Position numbers and translations under genes: made by a program
Part shown: positions 32,448-44,902 of the stretch, piece after piece
Layout of the letters: each line of letters opens with the position of its first letter
Numbering within the stretch: the first letter of the stretch is position 1
Source: Cryptomeria japonica
Taxonomy: Eukaryota > Streptophyta > Pinopsida > Cupressales > Cupressaceae
Reading direction: 5' to 3'
NCBI RefSeq assembly: GCF_030272615.1
Contig: NC_081414.1
Span: 338,750,502 to 338,814,501, forward strand
DNA length: 64,000 nucleotides
Notes under the pieces: generated by a model
Databases searched by the model: none
What the model was told of the DNA's origin: nothing
Seen by the model: the letters and a program-made list of their open reading frames with translations, nothing else

Positions 32448-34000
32448 TGTTGGCATGTTTGGTATAATTGATACACATGGAGAATGATGACTAAACTGGT
32501 AAAAGATTGTTTGAGATGACATAGTGATGAATAGATTGAGATTGCATGATGGATGACTTTGATTAGTTATTTATGTTGTCATTGATGGAAACTAATGTTT
32601 ATTAATGTCTACTAGTTTTTACTTATGTTGTATTGTGTCATCTAAATCTTTTGGTCTATTGGAGAGAGCTTACCAGTAAATAATCAAGAAATTGAGAATT
32701 AGGACCTTAACCAGTAAATGAGTAAATATTTTGATTGTATCTAGCAATTGGTGATGATTGAGGCTTTGTGGTTTTGAATGCAAGTTTTTATCATTGTAAC
32801 ATGTATCTGAATGGAACCACATCATGTTGTGACAACTGAAAGTTACGTTTATAATTTCTACTGAGTTTTTCCCAGGGTTTAAGAAGGGTTTAAGGACCAG
32901 TAAATAATTCTCTTGACCGGTAATGATTTTTGGTTTGCTGGTGATCTACATTAAGTTCACATGTTGATGATAATGTGACACAAACCACATGATGTGTTTG
33001 AAAGATATTTTGGTGCATTTGAAGAGCGAATTTCTTGGGAATGTGCAAAGTGCTTAGCGGAATGAACTAAGGGTTTGACTTTGTACCAAATCGACTTGCT
33101 ATGATGATTTATGATCATTCAATGGTTGATATTGATTTGTAATTGATTGTAATAATCCATATAATAATCTTTAATGAGTTGTATAGATCCGTGATGATCT
33201 ATTTAGTAAGTCTTAGGGTTTTGATGCCGACCTAGTTGTAAAGGTTATTTATGTCAGTAAGGTTGATGTTTTGAAGTGTCGGTGATTTTGAGAAGTGTGT
33301 AAAGCCGAACTAGGGTGTGTGAGAAGATCTGCTAGAGTGATGTAGACTTATAACTTAATTGGATCCGATCAAGCAAGTAGTTGAATGCTTTACATAGATC
33401 ATTCATTATTGTTCTCTAACAATTACAACAGTTAAAATCCCTTAACTGAGTAGGTCCTAACAGACTTCACATTGTAAAATCCCCTAACAGGGTGACTCAA
33501 TATCTGAGTTCTAAATTCTCTTGGAAGGTTAATCCTAACATATCAAAGCTCCTAACAGGGATGAGGTAAATCCCTTAACTAGGTGACTCCTAACATTGTC
33601 TTCTCCTAACAGGGCATCATTGTAAGCTTCTAACCAGGCTTGCCTCTTAATAGGGTGCATTCTAAAAAAGTGCAAAATATTTGTGGGTACCACTTCCCAC
33701 CATGGTTTTTGCCTGTTTGGGTTTCCACGTGAAAATCATGGTGTTCATATGGTGAATATTTTTTATGTGATGGTTTGCTTTACTTTCAGTTTATGCATGG
33801 TTAATGAGCACTTAATGTGCAACATTGATATATCAGTTCAGTAGATGTTTATTAGTAGATACCAGTATTGGTAAAGGACTCTAGTGTTGATCTATATTTG
33901 ATTTGGTGAAATTTTTATGAGTTTGATTTTCTGATTTCAAATCATTGTTAATAATGATTGACCCCCCTCTCAGTATTAACTGGATCCTCTAAGATTAACA
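32448..34000 (+). repeat. C3 5' LTR
   Basis: 1553 bp from TGTTGGCATGTTTGG to CTAAGATTAACA, TG...CA, matching 52239-53552 joined to 60126-60355. It contains TTGTCATTGATGG (about 32577), CCACCATGGTTTTTGCC (about 33698) and ACCCCCCTCTCAGTATTAA (about 33961). Confidence 0.92.
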
Positions 34001-34002
34001 AT

Positions 34003-34014
34003 TGGTATCGGAGT
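34003..34014 (+). promoter_or_regulatory. C3 primer-binding site, tRNA-iMet type, mutated
   Basis: TGGTATCGGAGT starts two bases after the LTR end. It differs at two positions from TGGTATCAGAGC. Confidence 0.85.
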
Positions 34015-34069
34015 GTTGGTCCTCTATGTGCAGAAAGCCTAAAAACTTGAGGGAAAGATTTTTTGAAAG

Positions 34070-34440
34070 ATGATGAAAAAGGAGGATCTGACTGATGAGA
34101 AGGCTTTGGTGTCTCACATGGATACCATCAATGAATGGCTAATAGATAGTGGTTGCTCACACCACATGACTGGTGACAAAAGTAAGTTCTTATCCCTTGA
34201 AGAGTTTGATGGAGGTGTTGTAAGATTTGGTAATAACTCTCCCTGCATGGTTAAAGGTAAAGGACCAATTTCATTAAATGGGAAGAGTAATATAGATGAT
34301 GTCTTTTGGGTTGAAGGACTAAAACATAAACTCTTTAGTGTTTGACAGCTTAATGATAAGAGATATCTACTTGAACTCAAAAGTGGAGTGTGCATTATTC
34401 TTGGAAATAATGGAGAATTGATTGCTACTAGGAAGTAGAC
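34070..34440 (+). pseudogene. pol: C3 protease
   Basis: The open frame begins MMKKEDLTDEKALVSHMD and reaches the intact active site WLIDSGCSHHMTGDKSKFLS (about 34135-34195), then VVRFGNNSPCMVKGKGPISL and FWVEGLKHKLFSV, stopping at 34343. It lies only about 60 bp after the primer site, where a gag of more than 1 kb is expected. Confidence 0.85.
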
Positions 34441-35305
34441 TAGAGGTAATCTATTTCATTTCAATACAAATGTAAATGATTGTTTGTGGTGAAGATTGAA
34501 GACAGCTGGTTGTGGCACAAGAGATTTTGTCATGTCAATTCTGATAATTTGATTAAAGTTAGTAAGTCAAGTATTGTGAGAGGTTGGCCCCAACTTGTGA
34601 AACTAGACAATGTGTTATGCAAGGATTGTTAGATGGGTAAGATGACCTCTATATCTTTTAAGAGTAAGTCTTTCTCTTTAGAGAATAGTCAATTTGGTTC
34701 ATACTAATCTTTGTGGTCCAATGAGGACTAAGATCTATTTTGGTGATAAGTATTTTATGATCTGTACTGATGATTATTCCAAAATGATGTGGGTAACTTA
34801 TATGAGAGACAAGTATGAGGCATTTAGTAAGTTTAAAGAATTTAAAACTCTTGTTGAGAAAGATATCGAGAAGAATAAAAAATGTTTGAGATCTGACCGA
34901 GGAGGTGAATTTACTTCTGATGAGTTTGTGAAGTTCTATGATGAGCAGGTAATTAAGAGGTAGATGTCAGCTTCTCAAACTCCACAACATATTGGGATAG
35001 CGGAGAGAATGAATAGAATAGTTGTTAAAGCTACTAGAACCATGATGATTCAAAGTGAAGTACCGAAGATGTTTTGGAGAGAAGTAGTCAACACTGTTGT
35101 TTATACTTTTGAACCGGGTACTTGTCAAAAAAGGTAATAACAAAACACCTTATGAATTATGGCATGGAAAGATTCCTAGTGTAAGTTATTTCAAAAAATT
35201 TGGGAGTAAATGTTATATTAAGAGAGATGATTACATTGAAAAGTTTGATACTAACTGTGATGAAGCTATTTTTCTTGGTTACTCTACAAAGAGTAAGGCA
35301 TTTAA
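34441..35305 (+). pseudogene. pol: C3 integrase, N-terminal and core part (cut by C4)
   Basis: Zinc-binding part with WLWHKRFCHVN (about 34507) and a CKDC motif. Core: MVHTNLCGPMRTKIYF, CTDDYSKMMWVTYMRDK, LRSDRGGEFTSDEF (34890-34930), then PQHIGIAERMNR, keeping the Glu. The C-terminal part has NKTPYELWHGKIPSVSYFKK and DEAIFLGYSTKSKAF, where C4 enters at TTTAA (35301-35305). Stops and shifts at about 34628, 34961 and 35110. Confidence 0.88.
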
Positions 35306-36389
35306 TGTTAGGAACCTAAAGGGAAACTGAGAGGGGCGGTGAATCAGTTGTCAATTAATTTCAGCCTAATTATGACTTAATCAAACTTGATACTTAATAC
35401 TGGTAAACCAAACTTAATGTCGGTTAACAGATTAACAGTTAATATCAATACCGGTGAAACTTAATGCGTAAAACAGAAAAAGAAACAACATCAACAACAC
35501 ATAAGATAAAGATTTTGATGTGGAAAGCCTGTAAGGGGAAAAACCACAGTGGAAAACCTTACACACAATCAGATGATACTATTGCACATAGTATTTGTAT
35601 ACAAATGGCGTCTGCACATGCAAAAAGGCCAATCGCCTAGAGAAAACTGCTCAAATGCGAGCTGGAATGACTATAGTAGGATGGTTAAATCCTAGAATAA
35701 TGTACTTCTCAAAATAGCATATCCAATGCTCGATTCAGTACCGGTTAATCTCTGATAAACACCTTCAAACCTTCCTTGAACCTTCTATGATCTACTCATA
35801 TGATCTTCAATATTCACTCATACCATGTTACAATACCATACCATAACCTTACATACCATATCCCATCTCACAAATGAGATCTTACATATATACAAAACCT
35901 AAGACCAAATGTGTAGGTTGGCTCACGAAGAATATTACAAATAATTCTTGATGTGATGCATCATGTCAGCTCAATACATTTACAAAAATATCCAATCAAT
36001 AAAACATCTCCATAATGTGTTGTGTTGATTTGGAATAGATAATGCATACCGGTCCATAACCAAGACCAATTGGCCAATAACAACAAATATGTCAACCGAT
36101 TAGACCAATAACCAAAACACCAAAACCAAGTATTCAAACCATGTCTTTGACATAATCAAGTGATCTCTAGATGATAACAAGTCATCATCTATGTCGGTGA
36201 ACCATATAACCTGTCGATGAGCATATATTGGTGACTGTGCATAAGTCATTGATCTTTCTGGTGAACACAATGTATCATTTCAACAATAAACCAATATAAC
36301 CATAGTGCCAGATCAATAATGTAGATCCCCAGAAGGATAAGTGTTGAGATCAATGACAAAACTAATGCAACACATCCATAATACCAATA
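35306..36389 (-). repeat. C4 3' LTR (left copy)
   Basis: 1084 bp matching 48877-49966. It ends ATACCAATA where the partner has ATACCAACA. Confidence 0.92.
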
Positions 36390-36735
36390 ATCTCCCCCTT
36401 TGGCATTGATGGCAACACTAGATGGAAAAAACATCTAAGTGCCAAAGCAGAATGCCAAAAACCAACAATCTCCAGAATAGATCAATATCAGAAATCAAAA
36501 ACCAAAAATACAAAGAGTATATATCTCTCTCGCAATCAATAATGTCTCATAGATATCTCTCCCAAGAATGTTTTTCCATTAATCTCTCTCCCCCTTTGAC
36601 ATCAAATGCCAAATCAATTAAAAAATACTAGAACATACAACCAACTACTCCCCCTAAGAAGTAGCTCTCCTCCATCAAAGCCAGAAAAAAAAATTCTCTA
36701 TTAGTTTTTGTCGGTTTGATGCCAAACTTTAATTG
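36390..36735 (-). promoter_or_regulatory. C4 polypurine tract and 3' untranslated region
   Basis: The minus strand next to the LTR reads AATGCCAAAGGGGGAGAT (36390-36407). A second copy of the motif, GTCAAAGGGGGAGAGAGA, lies upstream at about 36583-36600. The rest has no open frame of note. Confidence 0.85.
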
Positions 36736-37000
36736 TCTAAGTCTCTATCAGTGAGGGTATTACCCCAAGCTACTCTCTGAGATATTAAAAGTTTTCCTTA
36801 GGCAAAGGCTTTGTAAAGATATATGCAATTTGCTCTTTAGTATTCACATAAACCAATTTTACTTCTTTTGCTTCAACATTCTCTTTCAAAAAATTATATT
36901 TGATAGAAACATGCTTAGTCTTAGAGTGAAATACCAGATTCTTTGATATATCAATTGCTGTTGAATTATCACAATAAAAGATTATAGGTTCTTTGCATTT
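36736..37000 (-). pseudogene. pol: C4 RNase H, C-terminal piece beyond the LINE
   Basis: On the minus strand the frame resumes with IIFYCDNSTAIDISKN (about 36930-36985), then HSKTKHVSIKYNFLKENV and IAYIFTKPLPKENF (about 36750-36800), the standard end of copia RNase H. The left 20-bp LINE target duplication (36981-37000) is part of this coding sequence. Confidence 0.87.
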
Positions 37001-37275
37001 TTTTTTTTAATAAGTAAATAGCTGCAGAGGGGAAACACCCTTGTATTAATCAAAATAAGAGAATACAAGGCCTGATTCAGTGAGAGCGGTAGGGGGAAAG
37101 AACGAGGATGAAAACCCCCTACCCTAGCTCTATTCCTTATACAAAAATACCAGCAATGGAGGCTGGATAAGTACAAAACATCAGATGCCAACCTCTGGAA
37201 GAAGATAACAGAGGCCTTTAAACAAAAAAAGACAATAACCAAAATAGAGAAACCAGAGAGAGGTGACAATCGGAG

Positions 37276-38090
37276 TCAAAGGGAGTCTTCAGAGTCAACA
37301 TCCATAGGAGCATGAGCTGCATCCAAGACAATAGGGCATTCAGTGCCACAGTTTGAGTGAACCACTGATTTTGCCTTCTCCCTAGGGAGTCGGTAGTCAT
37401 TTCGAAACCACTCCTCACCAAGATCAAACCCTCAGTCATTACCATCCACCAAATATCCATTCTCTAGAATCCCAAATCCATCAGCACCCTCTAACTCTTC
37501 ATCTCGAAGAAATGTTGTCCTCCAATCCGACGTGAAGCCATTTTGAATGCTAGCCACCTTAAGCAAAAATTCAATATTCCTGGTAAAGGTAGGCTAGGTT
37601 GCTTGAAGAGCATCAAAGCCCAAAGAGTTCACAATCACAAACTTCCTCACCTCTGCTCTGTTTCCCAAGGACATATAGTAATTTTGGGGAAGCGATATTC
37701 TTAGGTTGGCATCAATATTGTCCAATGCAGCATCAATTTCCTCCAATAGGTGATGTTTAAACATCATTTGAGTTAACAGTTTTTCTCTCTACTTTCTAGT
37801 CCCCATGTATACCACCATTGCAAGGAAAAAGGCTAGAATATCAGTATTGGATCTGTACCTATGATAAGCCATAAGGAATTCCTTCCCCAGTATCCTTTTA
37901 GGATTGTGAAGAATAAGAGGGTGTCGAGAGTAGAGGACCTCCTACAGACGTCTGTCAGTGATTTCGCCCAGGAAGGCCATCTGTCGACAAGTAGCTTCAA
38001 GGAGAATTGGGGTCTCCATAGCAAGTCACCGAGTGAAGAAAGCAAATGTTTGATGGAAAAATGAGCACATTCCATTATTAAATAGAAAGT
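37276..38090 (-). pseudogene. Extra downstream frame of the LINE, unknown protein
   Basis: After the RNase H and a 0.65-kb non-coding gap, one minus-strand frame can be read through about four stops for roughly 260 codons. Segments include MAFLGEITDRRL, LAFFLAMVVYMGTRK, EEIDAALDNIDANLRISL, NRAEVRKFVIVNSLGFDALQ and FLRDEELEGADGFG, ending EDSL at 37276. Composition looks like a soluble globular protein, not untranslated DNA. I do not recognise a family. It could be a third ORF of this LINE type or a captured host transcript. Confidence 0.5.
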
Positions 38091-38750
38091 CATCAAACTA
38101 AGGGATATGACACCAGGCAAGTAGTTCATGCCAATTGAATACACAAACGCATGAAATGTCACTGTCCAAACATCTTCCGAGCCAAATCTCGACAACTTAA
38201 TATCAACCAACTTTAACCATCAAGTAATTATAAGCAAATCTTGAAAGGATCTAGTCATAAATAGATATTAATTAAAGTACACTTATGTCCAATTTCCACG
38301 AGGCCCAAACTGACACCGACCAATGATGACAGTGTGCCACATCTCGGTGACAAGAAGAAACCTTCATAGGTAAACAAATCAATCGATTGATCAATCCACT
38401 AGAAACCACGACCATTAAGTTAAGAAAGAATAAAGTGGAAATCAGGGAGGCAATGCACCAGTTTGCACTACAACTGGTGGTTCAAATAGAGAGAAACTCA
38501 ACTAGAAAGAGAAATGAGAATGCAACCGATAAGAAACTCAACCGGAGAGCACCCCAATCAATGAGATAGTCGGGACACCATGTCAACTGGTGGAGGCAAT
38601 ACTACCAATTAGCACCATCATCGATTGACCAATCAGAGAAACATCATCTGGAAGGAGAAGACAGTCAGTAGAGACCACTATCGACAAACTCAACTGAAAA
38701 GCACCATTACTAGAAAGATAAACGGGCCATATCAACTAGTGGGAGTTCAA
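38091..38750 (-). other. LINE gap between RNase H and extra frame
   Basis: No open frame of note. Two imperfect repeats of about 60-70 bp are visible near 38525-38595 and 38685-38750 (both with AAACTCAAC..GA.AGCACC and CAACT.GTGGAG). Otherwise nothing is recognised. Confidence 0.45.
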
Positions 38751-39240
38751 TAGAGGTAACAAACTAGTCAAAGAGACCCAGACAGAGAGCCAAGGTGGGG
38801 TCACCAATGGCTACCACCAATTTAGAGAGTCTATCAACCTCTCCATTACCTTTCCTATAGATGTGGCTAATCCAAAATTCATCAAAGGTGGCTAGCAGCA
38901 CCAGAATTAGTTGAAGCCATTGGTTAGGGTGCCAACTAGGGATGTTGTTATAGTAGACTGCATTAACCAGATTTAATGAGTCTCCCTCCAAATTAATTCT
39001 CTACACCCCAAGCTCCTTCCCTAGCTGTAGTCCTCTTAAAGCCGCCCTAAATTCAACTTCATTGTTAGTGGAAACTCCAATCTTTTCAGAGATTTCTTTT
39101 ATACAGATACCATCGGAGTTCCTCAATAAACACCTAATACCACTATGACCCGGGTTTCCTGCAGAAGTACCATCAAAGTTCACCTTGCACCACATAGGCT
39201 TTGGTGCTTCCCATTTAACTCCCACTCTTGGATTGACCTA
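38751..39240 (-). pseudogene. LINE RNase H (plant RVT_3 type)
   Basis: Frame 39225-39001 reads WCKVNFDGTSAGNPGHSGI and NNEVEFRAALRGLQLGKELG. After one stop, 38991-38764 reads LEGDSLNLVNAVYYN and GNGEVDRLSKLV. The D, E, D, D residues of RNase H are all present. It removes the RNA strand during copying. One stop at about 38999 splits it. Confidence 0.9.
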
Positions 39241-40212
39241 GTCCACCGGGGTTTCCTTGCCAAAAAGTGGTGGAATGAGTAGATTTGGAAGAGATAGCTT
39301 AATCTTCCAATCCTATTCTATATACACATTTTTCTTTAATGATTTGGATTGAGCAACCTCATTCAGGAGCTCAGTCAGGTGGTTCTCAATTTTCCCACAT
39401 AGAGACATTAAGCTCATCTCTTTACCCTGGAAAATTTTGCGATTCTTTTCTTTCCAAATTTCCCAAATTAGAAGAGATGGTAAAATATAAAGTAAATCAG
39501 CAAAAATAGCCTTTCCTACCAGTTTCAGCCATTGCAAAAACCACTCATCCAACCCTAGTGGGAAGGGGCCAAAGATTCTCAATTTTCCCATGAAATGCCA
39601 CCAACAGTGGCTGGAGAACTTACAGTGGATTAGTAGATGATCTGCAGTCTCTTCATGCTCTTGACATAAAATGCAATTACTAGGTCCATTGATACCCATT
39701 GAATAGAGCCTTTCTTTAGTTAGAATCTTTTTTTGACAAGCAAACTAGGCAAAAGAGCCTACTTTGGGAAGGAGATGTCGGTGCCAAAAAAGATTAACAG
39801 GCCAATATTTTTTGTCTATAGCCACTTCTTTCAATTTGTAACCAAAACATACTTTGTATTTACCATCAGAGGAACCACACCACCTAATAATGTCCTTTTC
39901 AGGGGGAGGGAAAATAACCCTTTTGCTGAGAATGTTGGCAAACAAGTCTTTCTGATGCTGATCCAAGTCCAAGGGATCCAAGGAGTTCCATTTCCACTTA
40001 GTAATACCATTTTCTTGGATAGGATAACCATAATCACAGATATTGTGACCCCAGAGGTGACAAGTTTCTACAATAATATGTTACAGTGAAGGATTGAGAC
40101 ATAAGGCATCTTCACCAGCCCAAGAGTCAATCCAAAAGGAGGCATCCCTACCATTCATGACATCCTAGGTAACCTGATCACTTATGATGTCCCTGCTATC
40201 CACAATAAAATT
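39241..40212 (-). pseudogene. LINE zinc-binding RVT region
   Basis: Frame 39699-39313 carries CILCQEHEETADHLLIHCKF followed by WWHF and a long aromatic-rich stretch (LLIWEIWKEKNRKIF), the zf-RVT motif placed between RT and RNase H in plant L1 elements. Upstream pieces (39981-39745) give DIIRWCGSSDGKYKV and FWHRHLLPKVGSF. Stops at about 39742 and 39985-40210. Confidence 0.85.
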
Positions 40213-41828
40213 CTAGATGGCTGAACCTCTGGGGGGGTTGTTTATAGTGAGAATCCTTTTTGGCTCTAGGGAGTCTAGATATTTATGTTTTAGAAGCCTT
40301 GCCCATTTTTGTTTACCACCATTGCAAATTTCCCAAACCAATTTTGCACCCATAGCTAAATTCATAATTGAGATTTGTCGAATGCCAACATCCCTTGCCT
40401 TTTTTGGTTGACAGATCTTTTCCCAAGCCACTAGAGGAAATTTCCCTTTGTCATCCAAACCATTCCAAAGGAAATTTCTCATTATAGAGATCAATTCATC
40501 TTCAATTGCCATCGGTAATCTTAGACAAACTATGGAAAAAACCGGTAGCGTAGAGAGAACCAATTTTATCATCGTGAGTTTCCAAGTAGAGGATAACCAC
40601 TTGCCTTTCCAAATTGCAAGCTTGGATTTGCACTTGTCAATAAGATGCTTCCAATAGTAATTTTTGTTACTGCCAATGAAGAGGGGGGTTCCAAGAAATT
40701 TCCCTAGGAAGTTTGCAACTCTGAGATTAAGAATCCTTGCTAAGACACCTTGCAAGTTAATCGATGTGTTGACAAAAAACACTTCAGATTTGTGCCAATT
40801 GATTTTCTGCCCAGAAGCCATAGAGTAATCATCGAGGCATGATTTAATTGTTCTTGCCTCTCTTCTACAAGCCAAACCAAACAGAATGGTGTCATCGGCA
40901 AATTGCAAGTGAGTCATTTTTTCAACCCCTATTGCTACATTGACTCCAATCCATCGATCATCTTGTTGAAGAGCTCTTATTTATCAACCTAAGACTTTAG
41001 CCATTATGATAAACAAAAATGGTGACATTGGATCACCTTGTCATATTCCTCTCGTTGAGGAAAAGAAGCCATGAGATGAGCCATTAACCAAAACGGAGAA
41101 TTTGGGGGAAGATAGACAACTCGTGACCCATGTGATCCATTCCTTGAAAAAAACAAATTTATTTAGTACATCAATTAAGAAACCCCTGTCCACCATATCA
41201 TAAGCTTTCAAAATATCTAGTTTTAAAATTATGAAGGAATCCTTGGTTTTCGTGGCCATGTGAAGCGTTTCCTGGGCAATGATTATGCCTTCCACAAGGG
41301 ATCTTCCAAGGGAAAATCCACTTTGTTCACCTGATATGATGTGTTTAAGGAGGGGCTTCAATTTGTTGACTATGATCTTTGTTACAATCTTATAGACCAT
41401 GCTGCATAAAGCAATGGGCCTAAAATCACTCACTTGTTGAGGGTTTTTCTTATTCGGTATTAAAGTAAAAAAGTGTGATTAATAGCACCTACCATAGTCA
41501 TTTTCTTTCTTGATTCTTCTACTGCAAGATGTAGATCTTGAGTGATGATATCCCAGAATTGTTGGAAGAAAGCAGTGGGGAAGCCATCAGGGCCAAGATT
41601 TTTATCAGGTTTCAGCTGGAAGGTAATTTTCCTTACTTCATCAATTGAAATAGGATTAAAGAGAGTTGTATTTGGACTATCAGATATTATGGATGGGATT
41701 GAGTTAATAATTTTGGCTTTTGCTTCATGATCGATCTGGTGACCACCATTCAATAAAGAATCAAAGAATCTTACAACTTCTTGCGCAATGTCCTCATAGT
41801 TCCTGACAGTGTTTCCATCTAGTCTCAT
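40213..41828 (-). pseudogene. LINE reverse transcriptase
   Basis: The N-terminal part (41828-41460) has EVRKITFQLKPDKNLGPDGF and FFQQFWDII. A shift near 41455 leads to FRPIALCSMVYKIVTKIIVN, EQSGFSLGRSLVEGI, LKLDILKAYDMVDRGFL and, after a stop near 41041, GDPMSPFLFI. The catalytic FADDT is at about 40900-40912 in frame 40917-40213, followed by SGQKINWHKSEVFF and FLGTPLFIG. Motif order is that of L1 RT. Confidence 0.92.
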
Positions 41829-42990
41829 AATCTCCGATATTTTTTTTCTATTACGAATGACAATGGCTGATTTGTGGAAGAATTTGGTGTTTTTGTCACC
41901 TTCCTTAAGCCATAACTCCCTTGATTTTTGATGCTAATGGATTTCCTCACACTGAAGGATTTCATTTAGATCAGATTTGAGAGTATTTTCTTTGTTAAAT
42001 AAATCCTCAGTCATACTTGAAGTAATAACAAAATTGGTTATTTCTTCCAACTTAGCCTTAATTCTTAATTCCTCCATATGAATATTCTTGAAATGGCTCT
42101 TATTCCATTCTTTGATCTTAACCTTAATATAGTTGAGCTTCTTATTGAGTATGAATAATCTCGAATGGTTCCCTAGAACCAATGCATTCCACCAAATAGA
42201 TATAAGATCATATAGCTTAGGCACTCTGAACCACATTTTCTCAAACTGGAAAGGAGTGCCTCCCTCCGCTTGTCCCATGGCAACCTCTAGACAAATCGGG
42301 TAGTGATCTGATCCAATAAGAGGGAGAATCGATGACTCTAATGCTATATTTTGGCCTAGCGAATCACCAATAACAAGAAAGCGGTCTAGCCATTTAGAAA
42401 TATTGGTAAAACCCTATCTGTTGTTTGTTCATGTGAAAACTCCATTTTTTAGGAACAATGTCTAGTAGGTGATTCTTCTCAACAAATTCCAAAAATTCTT
42501 TCTAGGCCAGATGAGTCCTCTGAATGCCCCCACTTTTCTCATTGTTGGAAAGGATCGCATTGAAGTCCCCGACAACCACACAACTGCCATCGGTAATACT
42601 ACTAAGTCTGATGGTTAAGAGATCCCAGAGAGCACATTTATCACCAGCAGAAGATGGTCCGTACACATTAAAAAGATTGAAATTCTCATTCCGTCCAAGG
42701 ATGGTTACCAGACAATGTTGCCAATACTTATCTTCCCCAACAAGAGAGATCCTAACAATCATGGGATTCCAAATGATTCCCAAGCAACTAGAGGCTCCAT
42801 CTGATTGCCTAAACAGACCATTCCACTATTTCCAAACTCTCATTTTTGCATCAATCTCAACCTTACTCTATTTAGTTTCTTGTAGTAGCCAAATATCTCC
42901 TTTGGTGTCATCAATCTAGTGCTTAATCAAGCGCCATTTTTTAGGGGCATTGATGCCCCTGACATTCCAAGATAGGAGTTTTATTGCTTC
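41829..42990 (-). pseudogene. LINE apurinic-type endonuclease and linker to RT
   Basis: Starts LSWNVRGINAPKKWRLIKHW (about 42930-42985), then DIWLLQETK. Frame 42783-42502 follows: GIIWNPMIVRISLVG, NLFNVYGPSSAGDK and VVVGDFNAILSNNEKSGG. These are the N, E, Y and DxN motifs of the exonuclease-endonuclease-phosphatase fold that nicks target DNA. Frame 42278-41934 is the linker (FRVPKLYDLISIWWN, LEEITN). Several stops. Confidence 0.9.
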
Positions 42991-43094
42991 TAGGGAAGGG
43001 CATTTCCCTCCCCTAAATTAAGTTTGGTTTGACCACTAGCAGCACCAGCCATTACTAGCATTAATTTTTTTGACTTGCGCCCATGCACTCCTTT

Positions 43095-44872
43095 TCACTT
43101 AAAATTTAGTTTGTCAATAGTTGAATCTGATTTCCCAAAACGTTTTATAGTATCCTCCAATATAAGATTAGAGTCAGGTTCAAAGTCTTCATCCCCCTCT
43201 GAGGAGGAAGACTCAATTTCACCATCTTCCAATTCAATACCTAGCGAGGAGAAAATCTTACCTCCCATCTCCCCTAGAGTACGATCCTCCATACCCTGAG
43301 TGTGAATTTTGCAATCTTCAATTACCAGCTGATTCCTAGGCACAAGAGGAGAGGGTGGTAGCTAATCTACTAATTTGTATTCAATATCCGCATGTAAGGT
43401 TTTAGTCTTTTCCAAAAGCATGAGACGATCTTGTTGGCTCTCACTTTGACCAAATGAGGGAGGAGCTATGTTCAAAGGGGTTGCCTTAGTCAATGGAATA
43501 TTCTCATTATCATGAGTTTTGTTGCAAAAAACCTCCCTGGTATCAGTGGAGATAGGAGGTTCCGATTGCAGATTTTCTTCAATAGGAAATTACATATAGG
43601 AATAACTTCTTTGTATCATAGCCGAAACATCACAACCTATGCTAGTGTGATCCAAGGAGAAGCATTTAGGACAAATATGCAACTGATCTTCTCTATCAAT
43701 CTTTTGGATCCAGATCTTCCCAACACTAATAATTTTGACTTCATCAGGGATCTTGATGATTTGATCTGTGCTAATGCAAATTCTAAGGAAGCTTCCCCAT
43801 ATTTTATCCTCCAAAATATCATCAACCAATACAAATGTGCCAAGGTTTTTTCATATATCCTTAATGACATCAATGTGCCAGTAATTTGAGGGATAGTTGT
43901 AGAGTCTTATCCATACCTTACTATTTGGTAATACATGAGTTCGGGGATTGAAATTGGGCTGCCAATCAATGATGTGAACTTCAATGCCATCCAAGATATA
44001 TGGACCTTTGTTTTTAGCTTGCCATTTCTCATCATTGCTCATAAATTCAATCATAAAGAAATCATTAGGGATAATATTGATGTTAATATCCTTTCCCCAC
44101 TGTGCTCTACACCAGTATTCAAAGTTGTCCTTAACCCATTTTCTACCACCCCACTTGATGAAAAGGCAAAACTCAAGCAAACTCAACCTAGCAAAATTAA
44201 TTTTATTTTCATCCAAAAAGATGGTAGGTCTTAAAAATTTTCTTATCAGTTTAGGATGCCAAGGTCAATGAGGGAGGAAGGTCCATCTTCAGAAGTCAAG
44301 GTTTCTCTCTCGGTCCGACCAAGGGTTCCAATTTTTAGGATGGAAGTTAGATCTCCAAAACCTGGATTGGTCTACCCTTGAGTTATCTTGCCTGAAGCAC
44401 CCATTCCACATTTGGAAATTACCATGAGCTTTTAGAGGGACCAGATTGGGTTCAAAGTGAGGACTGCCTTTCTCAATTGTCATGCCGAGGATGCTAGATT
44501 CAGGCGATGGTTGCCAATTTTGGGGGAACTCGAAGGCAGGATGCTTGGCTTTGTGAAACCAACCAAGTTGTTATTCCAAATAAAACCATTTTCCTTCCAT
44601 TTATGTGGGTCAATAGGGCACTAGTTACCACTCAAATACGGATTTCCATAATTCATCCACAGTTTGAGATATCTGTCACCTGTGAACATGTCTTCTTTCC
44701 CAGAATTAGCTGGTTTCTAAGTAGGTTGCAATCTACCTATTTCAATAGGAAAGGAAATATTTGCTTCACTTCTCCATGATCCAACCTTCGTGGCCTGAAT
44801 GTCAGATCTTCGCACATCGGTAATCTTGCTCCTATCACCACTGCCTCTCCTACTGCCTTCAAACGCCACCAT
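43095..44872 (-). pseudogene. LINE ORF1, DUF4283-type with CCHC knuckle
   Basis: ATG at 44872 opens MVAFEGSRRGSGDRSKI. The middle (44216-43851) reads FCLFIKWGGRKWVKDNFEYW, DFFMIEFMSNDEKWQAKNKG and KVWIRLYNYPSNYW, the DUF4283 pattern of plant LINE ORF1. A knuckle CPKCFSLDHTSIGC follows at about 43655-43695. The acidic end (43343-43095) has LEDGEIESSSSEGDEDFEPD. Stops at about 43848, 43590 and 44289-44500 interrupt. Confidence 0.87.
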
Positions 44873-44902
44873 GATAAGCTGATATATCACATATATTTAA
44901 TT

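Larger units (their letters stand above)
37001..44902 (-). mobile_element. L1-type LINE, about 7.9 kb, full-length but decayed
   Basis: On the minus strand: ORF1 (RNA-binding type with CCHC), endonuclease, RT, a zinc-binding RVT region and plant RNase H, then an extra frame and a short poly(A) (T-run at 36998-37008). A 20-bp target duplication flanks it, ATTATA(G/A)GTTCTTTGCATTT at 36981-37000 and 44903-44922 with one mismatch. It split the RNase H of C4. Confidence 0.93.

Noticed and set aside
37861-38064. Plus-strand frame within the LINE 3' part
   Set aside because: Antisense to the longer minus-strand extra frame; no motif.
43512-44271. Plus-strand open frames at 43512-43889, 43935-44234 and 43984-44271
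   Set aside because: They lie antisense to LINE ORF1, which has DUF4283 and CCHC motifs on the minus strand. They are shadows.
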